Notes under the pieces: model-generated
Told to the model about the DNA's origin: nothing
The model's database searches: none
The model's input: only the letters and a program-made list of their open reading frames with translations
Made by a program: the position numbers and the translations under genes
NCBI RefSeq assembly: GCF_014654205.1
Contig: NZ_BNAW01000019.1
Span: forward strand, 81,488 to 145,487
Direction of reading: 5' to 3'
From: Amycolatopsis bullii
GTDB taxonomy: Bacteria > Actinomycetota > Actinomycetes > Mycobacteriales > Pseudonocardiaceae
Length of the DNA: 64,000 nt
Shown here: positions 1 to 8,567 of the stretch, in pieces
Layout of the letters: each line of letters begins with the position of its first letter
Numbering within the stretch: position 1 is the first letter of the stretch

Positions 1-454
1 AGAGGACATCGAGGACCTCTACGTCGTCCGCCGGGCCACCGAATGCGGGGCCCTGCGCCGCGCGGCGGAGTTGTCCGCAGTGGACCTTTCGCAGGTGGAA
101 GCGGCACTGCGCGACGGCCGGGTGGCCGCGGCGGCCGAGGACTGGCCGTCGGTCGGCACCGCCAGCATCCACTTCCACCAGGCCCTCGCCGACCTGGCCG
201 GCAGCGAACGCCTGTCCGCGACGATGCGCCAGGTGCTCGCCGAGACGCGGCTGTTCTTCGTGCTCAACGAGAACACGCGCGAGTTCTACGAGCCGTTCCT
301 CGACTGCCACGAGCAGATCCTGCGCGACCTGCGCCGCGGGCGGTTCGACGCCGCGGAGGCCGCGCTGGACCGCTACCTGCGTGACGCCGAAGCCCGGCTG
401 CTCGAACTCAGTACGCCGGCGGCCGGAAGCGGATCACCGGGAACGCCACGCTGA
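1..454 (+). CDS. GntR-family regulator, C-terminal FCD domain (5' truncated)
   Basis: The reading frame is open from base 2 with no start, so this is the 3' part of a gene that begins before the window. The first residues, EDIEDLYVVRRATECGALR, match the start of an FCD (FadR C-terminal) ligand-binding domain, and the all-helical remainder, with HFHQALADLAGS and the metal-ligand-type histidine in FLDCHEQILRDL, fits the same fold. Family members bind operator DNA through an N-terminal winged helix, which is missing here, and sense small organic acids or sugars acids. Its 3' end overlaps a small convergent ORF on the minus strand. The family is clear; the ligand is unknown. Confidence 0.8.
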   Translation, partial: EDIEDLYVVRRATECGALRRAAELSAVDLSQVEAALRDGRVAAAAEDWPSVGTASIHFHQALADLAGSERLSATMRQVLAETRLFFVLNENTREFYEPFLDCHEQILRDLRRGRFDAAEAALDRYLRDAEARLLELSTPAAGSGSPGTPR

Positions 455-650
455 TCGCGTACGGCTTGCGGACCGTGACCGGGTGGTACCGCCCATCGGG
501 GCCGGCCACCCAGCTGCGCAAGGCGATCGTGCGGACGACGGAACACGTGCCGTAGCCGGCGGTGGCCGGGGCGGCCGTGGCGGCCGGTGCCGAGGTGAGC
601 AGCACGGCGGCCACGGCGGCGGCGGTTCGCGCACGTCGGAAGCACACCAC
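408..650 (-). CDS. small putative secreted protein, unknown function
   Basis: An 80-residue ORF beginning at a GTG; a TTG nine bases upstream is also possible. The N-terminus has an Arg-rich n-region, then a hydrophobic Ala/Val/Leu stretch and an Ala-x-Ala cleavage-like region near residue 25, as in a Sec signal peptide. The mature part, about 55 residues, contains YGTCSVVRTI and RSWVAGPDGRYHPVTVR and looks like a small beta-rich extracellular protein. It overlaps the 3' end of the GntR gene by 47 bases tail to tail. I do not recognise the family. Small size and overlap keep confidence moderate. Confidence 0.45.
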   Translation of the reverse strand: MVCFRRARTAAAVAAVLLTSAPAATAAPATAGYGTCSVVRTIALRSWVAGPDGRYHPVTVRKPYAISVAFPVIRFRPPAY

Positions 651-733
651 CCCACTCAACCCCGGGACAACCGCCGACCGGAAAGGATTCGAGCCGGTTC
701 AAATCCGCCGTCTCCGCTGCTACCGTCGGTCGG

Positions 734-1720
734 GTGTTCAAGCTGCGGGTCGACGCGGAGACGGTGGCCAGGACACGGTTTTCCCCGTCCCTCGCGGCGG
801 AGTCCCTCGCCTGGCTGAAGCTCGCCGCCGACGCGGGACGGCACCCGGTGTTCGGCGACCCCGGCCCGCTCGCCCGCGGCGCGCTCGCCCACCCCGACGT
901 CGCCCTGCTCCTCGACCTGCTGCCGCGCCCCGGCGAGGTCTACACGCCGGACCTGCTCACCCCGCAGCCCGGCACGGCCACCCGGCCGCGTGACCTGCTC
1001 GACGAGCAGATCGCGCGGATCGAGGCGACTCCGCAGGACGAGGTCGAGACACAGGTGCTGGCCCACACGCAGGTCCACTGGACCAGACCGCTGCCGGTGA
1101 CCGCCCGGCGCAGCGTCGAGTCCGGGTCGATGCCCCGGCGCCTGGCCAACGGCCTCGCCCGGTTCTGGCGGGACGCGCTGGCCGAGGACTGGGCCGGCCT
1201 GCAGGCGGTCCTCGACCGGGACATCACCCACCGCGCGCAGGCGATCGCCCGTCACGGCGTCGGCGGGGTGCTCGGCAGCCTGCATCACACGATCGGCTGG
1301 GCCGGCGACGCGATCACGGTGGTGAAGCCGTTCGACGGCGAGGCCGACGTCTCCGGCCGGGAGCTGGTCCTCGCGCCGGGGGTGCTCAGCTGGCCGGTCA
1401 TCAGCATCCAGATCGACGTGCCCGGCCAGGTCGTCCTCTGCTACCCCGCGCACGGCGTCGGCACCGGCGCCGGCCACCGGCCGGGCCGGATCGCGCCGGT
1501 CGTCGGGGCGGCCCGGGCGGCGCTGCTGACCGAGCTCGACCTCGCGCGGTCGACCGCGGAGCTCGCCGCCCGGACGGGGTACAGCCCGGGGACCGTGTCG
1601 TATCACTTGAGCGCGTTGCACCGGGCGGGTCTGGTGAGCAAGGTGCGGGATGGGCGGTACGTGCTCTATCGGCGGACCGCCCAGGCCGTCGCCCTCCTCG
1701 AAGGAGGCGTCAACAGCTGA
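734..1720 (+). CDS. ArsR-like winged-helix transcriptional regulator
   Basis: 328 residues from a GTG start. The C-terminal quarter is a winged helix-turn-helix (about residues 255-315): STAELAARTGYSPGTVSYHL is a typical ArsR recognition helix region, followed by the wing VRDGRYVLYRR. The long N-terminal part (DUF5937-like in actinomycete ArsR proteins) probably binds a ligand or mediates dimerisation. It has no Cys-rich metal site, so a metal sensor is unlikely. The gene converges on the alpha-galactosidase gene with an 11-base overlap. The HTH assignment is strong; the regulon is unknown. Confidence 0.82.
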   Translation: MFKLRVDAETVARTRFSPSLAAESLAWLKLAADAGRHPVFGDPGPLARGALAHPDVALLLDLLPRPGEVYTPDLLTPQPGTATRPRDLLDEQIARIEATPQDEVETQVLAHTQVHWTRPLPVTARRSVESGSMPRRLANGLARFWRDALAEDWAGLQAVLDRDITHRAQAIARHGVGGVLGSLHHTIGWAGDAITVVKPFDGEADVSGRELVLAPGVLSWPVISIQIDVPGQVVLCYPAHGVGTGAGHRPGRIAPVVGAARAALLTELDLARSTAELAARTGYSPGTVSYHLSALHRAGLVSKVRDGRYVLYRRTAQAVALLEGGVNS

Positions 1721-3629
1721 CGTTCGGGGCGATCCAGTCGGCGTACTCGTCCGCCGACCCGTCGCCGCCGTCGTCGACCGCGATGGCCAGCTGCTGGACC
1801 CCGGTGACCGGGATGGTCAGCTTCTGCGGCTGCGTGCCGCGCCGGACGATCCCCGTCGCGAACAGCTCCCGGCCGTCGCCCAGCACGCGGAACGCCACCG
1901 TCGCCCGCGGGCCCGATGCGTCGTCGACGCCGTACTGGGTGGTGAACGACTTGCACGCCCCGCCCAGGTACAGGCGGATCACCGACGGCGCGTGCACGCC
2001 GATCCCGCTGTTCGGCTGGTAGCCCACGCCGCCGATGGCCATCGCCCGCCCGTTGGCCACGCTGCCGCGTTCCACCGGGCCGAGGCCGTTCTCCGAGTAC
2101 AGCCACGGCCGGGTGCTCAGGTACGTCGTCCCGGTGCCCGGGGCGGTCACCAGCGGTGTCTCGGCGGAGCCCGCCGCGGTGCGCGGGCCGAACTCGCTCG
2201 TGTACCCGCCGCTCGCCCCGACCAGCACCTTCGCCGCCGGGGCCGCCGTCGGCCGCAGCGTGATTTCGCGCGTCACCGTGCTGCCCGGCGAAACCCGGGG
2301 GACGTCGACCTGCGCGGGGCCGTCCAGCGTCCACCCGGACGGCACGGTGATCGTGTAGCGCGCGTCGGTGATCGGGGTGTCGCCGTCGTTGGTCAGCGTC
2401 ACCGTGCCGGGCACCGCCTGGCCGGCCAGGAAGCCCTCCGGCAGCTCCACGCCCAGGGTCACCAGCGGCTCGGCGGGGGCGGGCTGACCGGGCCACACGC
2501 GCAGGAACGTCCCGGAATTCGCGCCCGCGGACGTGCGGAGCGTGCCGGTGCTGGTCAGCTCGGCGCCGGTCCACAGGTCGCGGACCCGGTAGACCGGCGC
2601 CGCCGCGACCCCGGATTCCGCGAGGTCGACCGCGATCGTCCGGGCGGTCCAGCCGCGGTTCAGCAGGAGCACGGCGACCGAGCCGTCGGACATCGGCTTC
2701 GCCCAGATCTCGGCGTCGCCGAGGTCGCGGATCTTGCGGCCGGGCGTCCCGGACCAGTCCTGGTCGACCGCGATCACGTCCCGGTTGCCGAGCGTGTCCA
2801 GGGGGAACGCTTCGTTCGGCATGAGCGGCGCGTTCATCAGCGCCCACAACGAGAACTGCGCGCGCCGCACCCACGGGTCGAGGATGCTGAAGTTGAGGTA
2901 GCCGGGGTCGCTCCAGCCGCCGGGGCCGGTGTGCCCGGCGAGCGGGATCTGCTGGTCCACGGCCAGCATCGCGGACGGGAAGTTGTCCGGGAGGTCGCTG
3001 GTGAGCTGCCACGTGTGCGCGCCGGCGCCGGGGGCCCACTCCCACTGGCGGTAGTTCGCCGAGAAGGTGTCGATCATGGCGAACAGGATCGGCCGCCCGG
3101 TCGCCTTGAGCGCGTCACCCATCTTCTCGGCGGCCGCCGCGACACCGTTCTCGCCGCCGCACGTGTCGTATTCGAGGTAGTCGACGCCCCAGGCCGCGAA
3201 CGTCCGCGCGTCCAGTTCCTCGTGGTCGCGGGAGCCGGGCATCGCGCTGCCGCAGACGAGCGTGCCGGTGCCGCTGTGCAGCCCGAACTTCAGGCCGTTG
3301 GCGTGCACGTACGCGATGAGTCCCGGCAGGTCCGGGTACTTGGCCGGGTCCGGCTGCAGCTTCCCGTCCGCCGCGCGCGTCTTGGCCGCCCAGCACCCCG
3401 CGATGTTGACGTAGGTGTAGCCGGCCTCCTTCAGGCCGCTGGTGACCAGCATGTCGACCGCCGCGCGGACCTTCGTGTCGTCGATCCGCGGGCACTGGTT
3501 CCAGCCGCGGGACCACGAGATGCCCATGGGTGGCTTCGCGGCGACGACCGGCTCGTCGGCGGCCGCCGGTGCGGCGAGCGCCGTGCCGAAGGTGAGGAGC
3601 GCGAGCAGCAGGACCCCGAACCGGCGCAT
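1710..3629 (-). CDS. secreted GH27 alpha-galactosidase with NPCBM domain
   Basis: 639 residues. The ATG at 3629 is chosen because a strong GGGAGGG ribosome site precedes it and a signal peptide (MRRFGVLLLALL... to about residue 24) begins there. The catalytic GH27 barrel spans roughly residues 30-400. Asp155 in DYLEYDTC is at the nucleophile position and GGWSDPGYLNF carries the acid/base Asp of the family's DPDML motif. A beta-sandwich follows, then an alpha-galactosidase NEW3-like segment, then an NPCBM domain (about 490-639; WLYSENGLGPVERGS, YLGGACKSFTTQYGVDD). It should release alpha-galactosyl residues from plant polysaccharides outside the cell. It is divergent from the CoA-transferase gene. 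Confidence 0.9.
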   Translation of the reverse strand: MRRFGVLLLALLTFGTALAAPAAADEPVVAAKPPMGISWSRGWNQCPRIDDTKVRAAVDMLVTSGLKEAGYTYVNIAGCWAAKTRAADGKLQPDPAKYPDLPGLIAYVHANGLKFGLHSGTGTLVCGSAMPGSRDHEELDARTFAAWGVDYLEYDTCGGENGVAAAAEKMGDALKATGRPILFAMIDTFSANYRQWEWAPGAGAHTWQLTSDLPDNFPSAMLAVDQQIPLAGHTGPGGWSDPGYLNFSILDPWVRRAQFSLWALMNAPLMPNEAFPLDTLGNRDVIAVDQDWSGTPGRKIRDLGDAEIWAKPMSDGSVAVLLLNRGWTARTIAVDLAESGVAAAPVYRVRDLWTGAELTSTGTLRTSAGANSGTFLRVWPGQPAPAEPLVTLGVELPEGFLAGQAVPGTVTLTNDGDTPITDARYTITVPSGWTLDGPAQVDVPRVSPGSTVTREITLRPTAAPAAKVLVGASGGYTSEFGPRTAAGSAETPLVTAPGTGTTYLSTRPWLYSENGLGPVERGSVANGRAMAIGGVGYQPNSGIGVHAPSVIRLYLGGACKSFTTQYGVDDASGPRATVAFRVLGDGRELFATGIVRRGTQPQKLTIPVTGVQQLAIAVDDGGDGSADEYADWIAPNVSC

Positions 3630-3802
3630 GGTTCCCTCCCCGGGACCGCGGACAAGATCTCCAGGGTGACGTGGGGGCGAACCGGGCATGAGGGGAGAAA
3701 TGCCGCCTCCGGGTGGGTGGCCGGGGCGGGCGCGTGGTGCGTGAATTCCCGAGCCCGGCGGGTAGAAAGGGGGCTGATGCCGAGCCTGACGAGGAGCCGT
3801 CG

Positions 3803-4984
3803 ATGCCCCCTGCTGTCCGCCCGCTGGACGGGATCGAGGTCGTCGACCTCTCCCGCATCCTCGCCGGGCCCTACTGCACCCAATACCTCGGCGAAATGGG
3901 CGCGGACGTCGTCAAGGTCGAGCCGCCGGGCCACGGCGACGACACCCGCGGCTGGGGGCCGCCGTTCGTCGGCGACGAGGCCGTCTACTACCTGGCGGCG
4001 AACCGGAACAAGCGCGGGATCGTGCTCGACCTCAAGAGCGACCGCGGGCGGGAGGCGCTGCGGCGGCTGGTCGCGGACGCCGACGTCCTGGTCGAGAACT
4101 TCCGGCCGGGCACGCTCGAGAAGTGGGGCATCGGGTACGCCGAGCTGTCCGCGCTGAACCCGCGGCTGATCCACGTGTCGATCACCGGGTTCGGGCAGAC
4201 CGGGCCGTACCGCGACCGCGCGGGCTACGACCTGGTGGCGCAGGCCCTCGGCGGCGTCATGTCGCTGACCGGCGAGCCGGACGGCGCGCCGGCGAAGGTC
4301 GGGCTGCCGGTGGCCGACCTGAACGCGGGGACGTGGGCGATCATCGGCGTGCTGATGGCGTTGCAGGCCCGGCACACGACCGGCCGCGGCCAGTACCTCG
4401 ACGTGTCCCTTCTGGACAGTCAGCTGGCCTGGCACGTGTACGCGGCGGGCGCGGTGTTCTACGACGCGCCGCGCCCGCGCCGGATGGGCTCGGCGCACCC
4501 GAGCATCGTGCCGTACCAGGGCTACCACGTCGCCGACGGCTGGCTGATCATCGCGGTCGGCAGCGAGAAGCTGTGGCACGCGTTCTGCGGCGTGCTCGGC
4601 CTGGACATCGCTGCCGACCCACGGTTCTCCTCGAACGCTCTTCGCGCCGCCCACCGTGACGAGCTGAACGCGCTGCTGGAGCCGGTGCTCCTGACGCGCC
4701 CGGCGGCGGAGTGGATGAAGGCGTTCGACGCGGCGGGCATCCCGGCGGCCCCGATCAACGAGATCGACGACGTCTACGCGGACCCGTGGGCGGCCGCGCG
4801 CGAGCAGGTGGTCCGGTTGCCGCACCCGACGGTGGGGACGTACGTGGGCACAGGCTTCCCGGTGAAGGCGTCGGACACCCCGGCGCGGCCGACGTCCGCC
4901 CCGCCGACCCTGGGGCAGCACACCGCGGAGGTGCTGGCCGAGCTGGGGTATTCGGCCGAGGAGATCGCGGAGTTCCTGGACTGA
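3803..4984 (+). CDS. CaiB/BaiF family CoA transferase
   Basis: 393 residues, full length for class III CoA transferases. The ATG at 3803 follows a GAGGAG site, and the protein starts with the family N-terminus PLDGIEVVDLSRILAGPYC. GADVVKVEPPGHGDDTR is the CoA-binding region, and Asp172 in GLPVADLNAG is at the position that forms the aspartyl-CoA thioester. Enzymes of this family move CoA between carboxylic acids such as formyl, succinyl, carnitine or racemised acids. The stop codon overlaps an ATG of the downstream aminotransferase reading frame, so the two are very likely co-transcribed. The substrate cannot be told from sequence. Confidence 0.9.
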   Translation: MPPAVRPLDGIEVVDLSRILAGPYCTQYLGEMGADVVKVEPPGHGDDTRGWGPPFVGDEAVYYLAANRNKRGIVLDLKSDRGREALRRLVADADVLVENFRPGTLEKWGIGYAELSALNPRLIHVSITGFGQTGPYRDRAGYDLVAQALGGVMSLTGEPDGAPAKVGLPVADLNAGTWAIIGVLMALQARHTTGRGQYLDVSLLDSQLAWHVYAAGAVFYDAPRPRRMGSAHPSIVPYQGYHVADGWLIIAVGSEKLWHAFCGVLGLDIAADPRFSSNALRAAHRDELNALLEPVLLTRPAAEWMKAFDAAGIPAAPINEIDDVYADPWAAAREQVVRLPHPTVGTYVGTGFPVKASDTPARPTSAPPTLGQHTAEVLAELGYSAEEIAEFLD

Positions 4985-5016
4985 TGGTAGGGATGGGACA
5001 GGAACAAGGAGGACCG

Positions 5017-6285
5017 ATGTCAGCACAGCACGCCCTGTGGCACCCGTTCGCCGACATGGGCGCGGTCGACGGCGACCGGATGGTCATCACCCGCGGTGAG
5101 GGGTCGTACGTCTGGGACGACGCCGGCCGCCGGTACTTCGACGCGACGGCGTCGCTCTGGTACGCGAACTTCGGCCACGGCCGTCCCGAGATCACCGAAG
5201 CGGTCTCCCGCCAGCTGGGGGAGCTGGACTCGTGGAACCTGTTCGGCTACAACGCGAACCGGCCGGCGATCGAGCTGGCGGACCGCGTCGCGGCCCTGGC
5301 CCCGGAGCCGGGGTCGAAGGTGTTCTTCGGCTCGGGCGGCGGCGACGTCATCGACACGGCGGTGAAGCTCGCGCGGGCGTACTTCGCGCAGACGGGCCGG
5401 CCGGAGAAGGTCCACGTGATCGGCCGGGCGCAGGGCTACCACGGAACGCACGGGTTCGGCACGGCGGTCGGCGGGATCCCGGCGAACGCGGCGGGCGTCG
5501 GCCCGCAGCCGCCTTCGTTTTCCCACGTTGCGTACGACGACGCGGCAGTGCTGGAGGCGGAGATCCAGCGGGTCGGTGCGTCCCGCGTGGCGGCGTTCTT
5601 CTGCGAGCCGGTGATCGGCGCGGGCGGCGTGCTGCTGCCGCCGGAGGGCTACCTCGAGGAGGTGGCGGCGATCTGCCGCCGTCACGAGGTGCTGTTCGTG
5701 GCGGACTGCGTGATCGCGGCCTGGGGCAGGCTGGGCACGTGGTTCGGGATCGACCGCTGGCCGGTGCGGCCGGACCTGATCACGACGGCGAAGGGCATCA
5801 CGGGCGGCACGATCCCGCTGGGTGCGCTGGTGGTGGCTCCGCGGGTGGCCGAGCCGTTCTTCACCGGGAAGCCGGGCGCCCCGATCTTCCGCCACGGCCC
5901 GACGTACGCGGGTCATCCGGTGGCGTGCGCGGCGGGGCTGGCGACGTTGGACATCTACGAGCGCGACGGGCTGATCCCGCGCGGTCGCGAGCTGGAGAAG
6001 CCGTTGGCGGACGCGGTGTCCTCGGTCAGCGGACACCCGCTGGTGAAGGAGATCCGCGCGGGCCTGGGCTTCCTGGCGGCGGTGGAGCTGACGGCGGAGG
6101 TCGTGGACGCGGACCCGGGCGCGCCGGTGAAGCTGCAGCGGGCGTGCCGCGACGAGGGTGTGATCGTGCGGAACCTGGGCCGCGGGGTGGCCGTGTCGCC
6201 GCCGCTGGTGGCGGCGGAACCGGAGCTGGACCTGCTGGCGGCGGCCCTGCCGAAGGCGCTGGACCGCTTGGCGGCGCAGGTGTGA
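5017..6285 (+). CDS. class III pyridoxal-phosphate aminotransferase
   Basis: 422 residues. Of three in-frame ATGs (4984, 4993, 5017), the last is chosen because AAGGAGGA stands directly upstream. The PLP lysine is Lys259 in TTAKGITGGTIPLGA, and Asp230 of FVADCVIAAWGRLG binds the pyridine nitrogen. Class III enzymes usually read D-E-V in the last motif; here it is D-C-V, and the phosphate loop reads GSGGGDVIDTAVKLAR instead of GSEA-type. This is a divergent subfamily, nearest to omega-amino acid:pyruvate aminotransferases. It is coupled to the CoA transferase, so a short catabolic route from an amine through an acid to a CoA thioester is plausible. Confidence 0.88.
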   Translation: MSAQHALWHPFADMGAVDGDRMVITRGEGSYVWDDAGRRYFDATASLWYANFGHGRPEITEAVSRQLGELDSWNLFGYNANRPAIELADRVAALAPEPGSKVFFGSGGGDVIDTAVKLARAYFAQTGRPEKVHVIGRAQGYHGTHGFGTAVGGIPANAAGVGPQPPSFSHVAYDDAAVLEAEIQRVGASRVAAFFCEPVIGAGGVLLPPEGYLEEVAAICRRHEVLFVADCVIAAWGRLGTWFGIDRWPVRPDLITTAKGITGGTIPLGALVVAPRVAEPFFTGKPGAPIFRHGPTYAGHPVACAAGLATLDIYERDGLIPRGRELEKPLADAVSSVSGHPLVKEIRAGLGFLAAVELTAEVVDADPGAPVKLQRACRDEGVIVRNLGRGVAVSPPLVAAEPELDLLAAALPKALDRLAAQV

Positions 6286-6288
6286 GGG

Positions 6289-6329
6289 GAGGGCGCTTTC
6301 CTGTCCTCCGACGGCAGGAAAGCGCCCTC
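6289..6329. terminator. bidirectional stem-loop terminator
   Basis: A perfect 15-bp inverted repeat (6289-6303 with 6315-6329, core AGGGCGCTTTCCTG) separated by an 11-base loop. It lies between the end of the aminotransferase gene and the end of the convergent VOC gene, so it can serve both. It has no T-tract, as is common in actinomycetes. Confidence 0.8.
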
Positions 6330-6377
6330 ACCAAGCCGGCGGCGCCCCCAGCTCGCCGCCGACCCGGCCCGGGCACC

Positions 6378-6815
6378 TCACGAAATGCAGAACTCGTTGC
6401 CTTCCGGGTCGGCCATGGTCACCCAGCTGTGCGGGCCCTGCCGCCCTCGCCACAGGAACTCCGCGCCGCGCGACTTGAGTTTCTCCAGGGTTGCCTCGAC
6501 GTTGTCCGCGCCCACCCACACATCCAGGTGGACCCGGTTCTTCACCGTCTTGGCCTCCGGTACTTCCTGGAACAGGATCCGCTTCGGCGGCCCCTCCGGT
6601 GGCGAGTCCGGGTGCCGGATCCCCGCTCCCGCTTTCCACACCAGCGAACCCCGGTGGGTCCGGGTCTCCGCCTCCGCCGCGTACCCCTTCGCGATCATCT
6701 CGCGGATGAAGTCCTCGTCCGTCGGTTCCACGGTCCAGCCGAGCGTCTCGGCCCACCAGTCGGCGAGGACGTGCGGGTCGGCCGAATCCACCACTACCTG
6801 GAAGTCATGCGCCAT
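6378..6815 (-). CDS. VOC superfamily (glyoxalase/dioxygenase-like) protein
   Basis: 145 residues with the paired beta-alpha-beta-beta-beta architecture of the vicinal oxygen chelate fold. The first half contains FQVVVDSADPHVLADWWAE; the second has NRVHLDVWVGA and ends WVTMADPEGNEFCIS, the classic VOC C-terminus with DPEGNEF. This subgroup is usually annotated glyoxalase-like and has no proven substrate; some members confer resistance by binding drugs. Its start overlaps the end of the upstream small ORF by 22 bases, so the pair is probably translationally coupled. Confidence 0.85.
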   Translation of the reverse strand: MAHDFQVVVDSADPHVLADWWAETLGWTVEPTDEDFIREMIAKGYAAEAETRTHRGSLVWKAGAGIRHPDSPPEGPPKRILFQEVPEAKTVKNRVHLDVWVGADNVEATLEKLKSRGAEFLWRGRQGPHSWVTMADPEGNEFCIS

Positions 6816-6991
6816 ACCGGCACATTAACCACCGAGTCCGACATTTTCCGGAGCATCGGGTCCTCGGGGACGACCGTGAAGCGCCACTTGTCCACGCCGC
6901 CACCCATGATTTCGGCGTACCGGCGTGCACCGTCGGCGTTGGCGAAGCGCACCTGCTGGCCGTTCGTCAGGTGGGTGATCTTGACCGCCAC
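6794..6991 (-). CDS. small conserved-type protein coupled to VOC gene
   Basis: 65 residues starting at a GTG with GGGAGG seven bases upstream; a longer frame to 7111 lacks such a site. The sequence (VKITHLTNGQQVRFANADGARRYAEIMGG, then WRFTVVPEDP) has an alternating beta-strand pattern with no cysteines or membrane segment. I do not recognise the family. It precedes and overlaps the VOC gene by 22 bases, which argues that it is expressed and that the two are coupled. Confidence 0.55.
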   Translation of the reverse strand: MAVKITHLTNGQQVRFANADGARRYAEIMGGGVDKWRFTVVPEDPMLRKMSDSVVNVPVWRMTSR

Positions 6992-7124
6992 GACTACCTC
7001 CCGAGTATGTGGGCCGGCCCGCGGAGCTTCCCCCTCCGGGACCGGCAGGGCACAGTAGAACACATGTTCGACCGACGGCGCCACTCTCTCCCCCAAGTAG
7101 GGGACAATCAATCAAAACCGCAGG

Positions 7125-7628
7125 TCAGAGCGGTCGGATCATGGCGACACGCGGCCAGGCGTCGAGGCCGCGGGCCGCTTCGGCACGGCGGATCGAGCGC
7201 AGGCCGTCGCCGATTTCCGCGGCCGGGACGACCCGGAACGCCAGCCGCTCGTAGTACGGCGCGTTCCACGGCACGTTTTCGAACGTCGTCAGCGTCAGCG
7301 CCGTCAGCCCGCGCGCCGCCGCCCACTCCGCGAGCGTCTCGATCAGCGCGCTGCCGATTCCCCGCCGCGCGTGCGGCGGCCGGACCGAGACCTGCTCGAT
7401 GTGGGCGTGCCCGTCGACGACCTCCGCGAGCAGGTAGGCCACCGGCCGGTCGGCTGCGTCGACGCTGACCCACGCGCGGCCCGCCGCCTGGAACACCGTC
7501 AGCTCCGCCACCGAACCCGGGTCGTCGTCGGCGATCGCGGCCATGCCGACGTCGCGGAACAGCGCACCCGCCTCGCGCTCGACGTTGATGAGCGCGGGCA
7601 GGTCGTCGGGGCGCGCGAGCCGGATCAC
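7125..7628 (-). CDS. GNAT family N-acetyltransferase
   Basis: 167 residues from a GTG. The N-terminus IRLARPDDLPALINVEREAG is typical of GNAT enzymes. The acetyl-CoA pyrophosphate-binding motif A is visible as VSVRPPHARRGIGSALIETL (R-x-x-G-x-G/A), followed by LTLTTFENVPWNAPYYERLAF, the motif B region. These enzymes move acetyl from acetyl-CoA to an amine on small molecules or proteins; many act on antibiotics or amino acids. It stands between the small VOC operon and the IclR regulator, all on the minus strand. The acceptor is unknown. Confidence 0.88.
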   Translation of the reverse strand: MIRLARPDDLPALINVEREAGALFRDVGMAAIADDDPGSVAELTVFQAAGRAWVSVDAADRPVAYLLAEVVDGHAHIEQVSVRPPHARRGIGSALIETLAEWAAARGLTALTLTTFENVPWNAPYYERLAFRVVPAAEIGDGLRSIRRAEAARGLDAWPRVAMIRPL

Positions 7629-7659
7629 CCGGGCAGTTCTACGCGCCCGGGCGGAATTC

Positions 7660-8445
7660 TCACAGCGAATAAGACGTGATCGCCCGCTGGATGCGGATCG
7701 CGTACTCCTGCAGCGCGGCGATCGCCGTCTGCCGGGCCTCTTCGGTGATGCGGGCGGCCGGGCCGGCCATGCTCAGCACGGTGGGCCGCCTGCCGATCGT
7801 CTGCACCGGCACCGAACACGCCCAGACGCCCTCGTCGAGCTCGCCGGAGCTGACCGCGTACCGGTTCTCCAGCGCCTGCTTCAGCTCGTCGCGCACCGCC
7901 GTCCCGCGCTGCTCGACGATCGACGCCCACCGCCGGTCGCGTTCGATCTCCGGCAGCAGCGCGAGCAGCATCTTGCCGGACGCGCCGACGCCGAGCGGCA
8001 GCGAATGCCCCGGCTCGAACGTGAACCGCATGGCGCGGTCGCACTCGACGCGGTCCGCGCACACGGCGGCGTCGCCGAACCGCTGGAACAGCATCACCGT
8101 CTCGCCGAGCTCCCGCGCGGCCTCCTCCATCGCGGGCCGCGCCAGCCGAACCATGTCGTTGGCCAGCTGCGCGGCCCGCGCCAGCGGCATCACCTGGCTG
8201 GTCAGGTGGTAGTGCCCGGCCCGGCCCTCCTCGAGCAGCTGCAGCTCCTTGAGGAGGGCCACGTACCGGTAGGTCGTCGCCACCGGGGTCCCGATCGTCG
8301 CGGCCAGCTCGGCGACGCTCGCCTCCCACCGGCGCTCCGAAAAGGCCAGCAGCAGCTGGAGGACCTTGCGGGAACTGCTGGCCCCCGGGGTGCGGCGCGG
8401 GGAAGTGGTGGCGGAACCGTCGACGGTACTGACGGCAGGCGTCAT
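7660..8445 (-). CDS. IclR family transcriptional regulator
   Basis: 261 residues with the ATG at 8445. Residues about 22-85 form the winged HTH (SSRKVLQLLLAFSERRWEASVAELA, then IGTPVATTYRYVALLKELQLL). Residues 95-255 are the IclR effector-binding GAF-like domain, with LGVGASGKMLLALLPE and the typical ELDEGVWACSVPVQT followed by PTVLSMAGPA. Family members usually control catabolism of aromatic acids, sugars or acids and often act on adjacent genes. Upstream on the same strand is the secreted DUF1080 protein, a possible target. Assignment is confident; the inducer is unknown. Confidence 0.9.
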   Translation of the reverse strand: MTPAVSTVDGSATTSPRRTPGASSSRKVLQLLLAFSERRWEASVAELAATIGTPVATTYRYVALLKELQLLEEGRAGHYHLTSQVMPLARAAQLANDMVRLARPAMEEAARELGETVMLFQRFGDAAVCADRVECDRAMRFTFEPGHSLPLGVGASGKMLLALLPEIERDRRWASIVEQRGTAVRDELKQALENRYAVSSGELDEGVWACSVPVQTIGRRPTVLSMAGPAARITEEARQTAIAALQEYAIRIQRAITSYSL

Positions 8446-8567
8446 CGTGACCCTCTCGGTGAGACAAAAACTACCTTCGCTATCACACGGGGTGAATAAA
8501 TTAGCACGTAGTGTGAAAGGAAGGCCAGCAATGGGCCAGGAAAAGGGCGTTTGCCGTCGCGCCGAGG

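Noticed and set aside
1710..3629. GH27 alpha-galactosidase as part of the polyketide unmasking system
   Set aside because: It lies more than 15 kb before the first cluster gene, faces an unrelated regulator, and carries an NPCBM domain typical of polysaccharide degradation.
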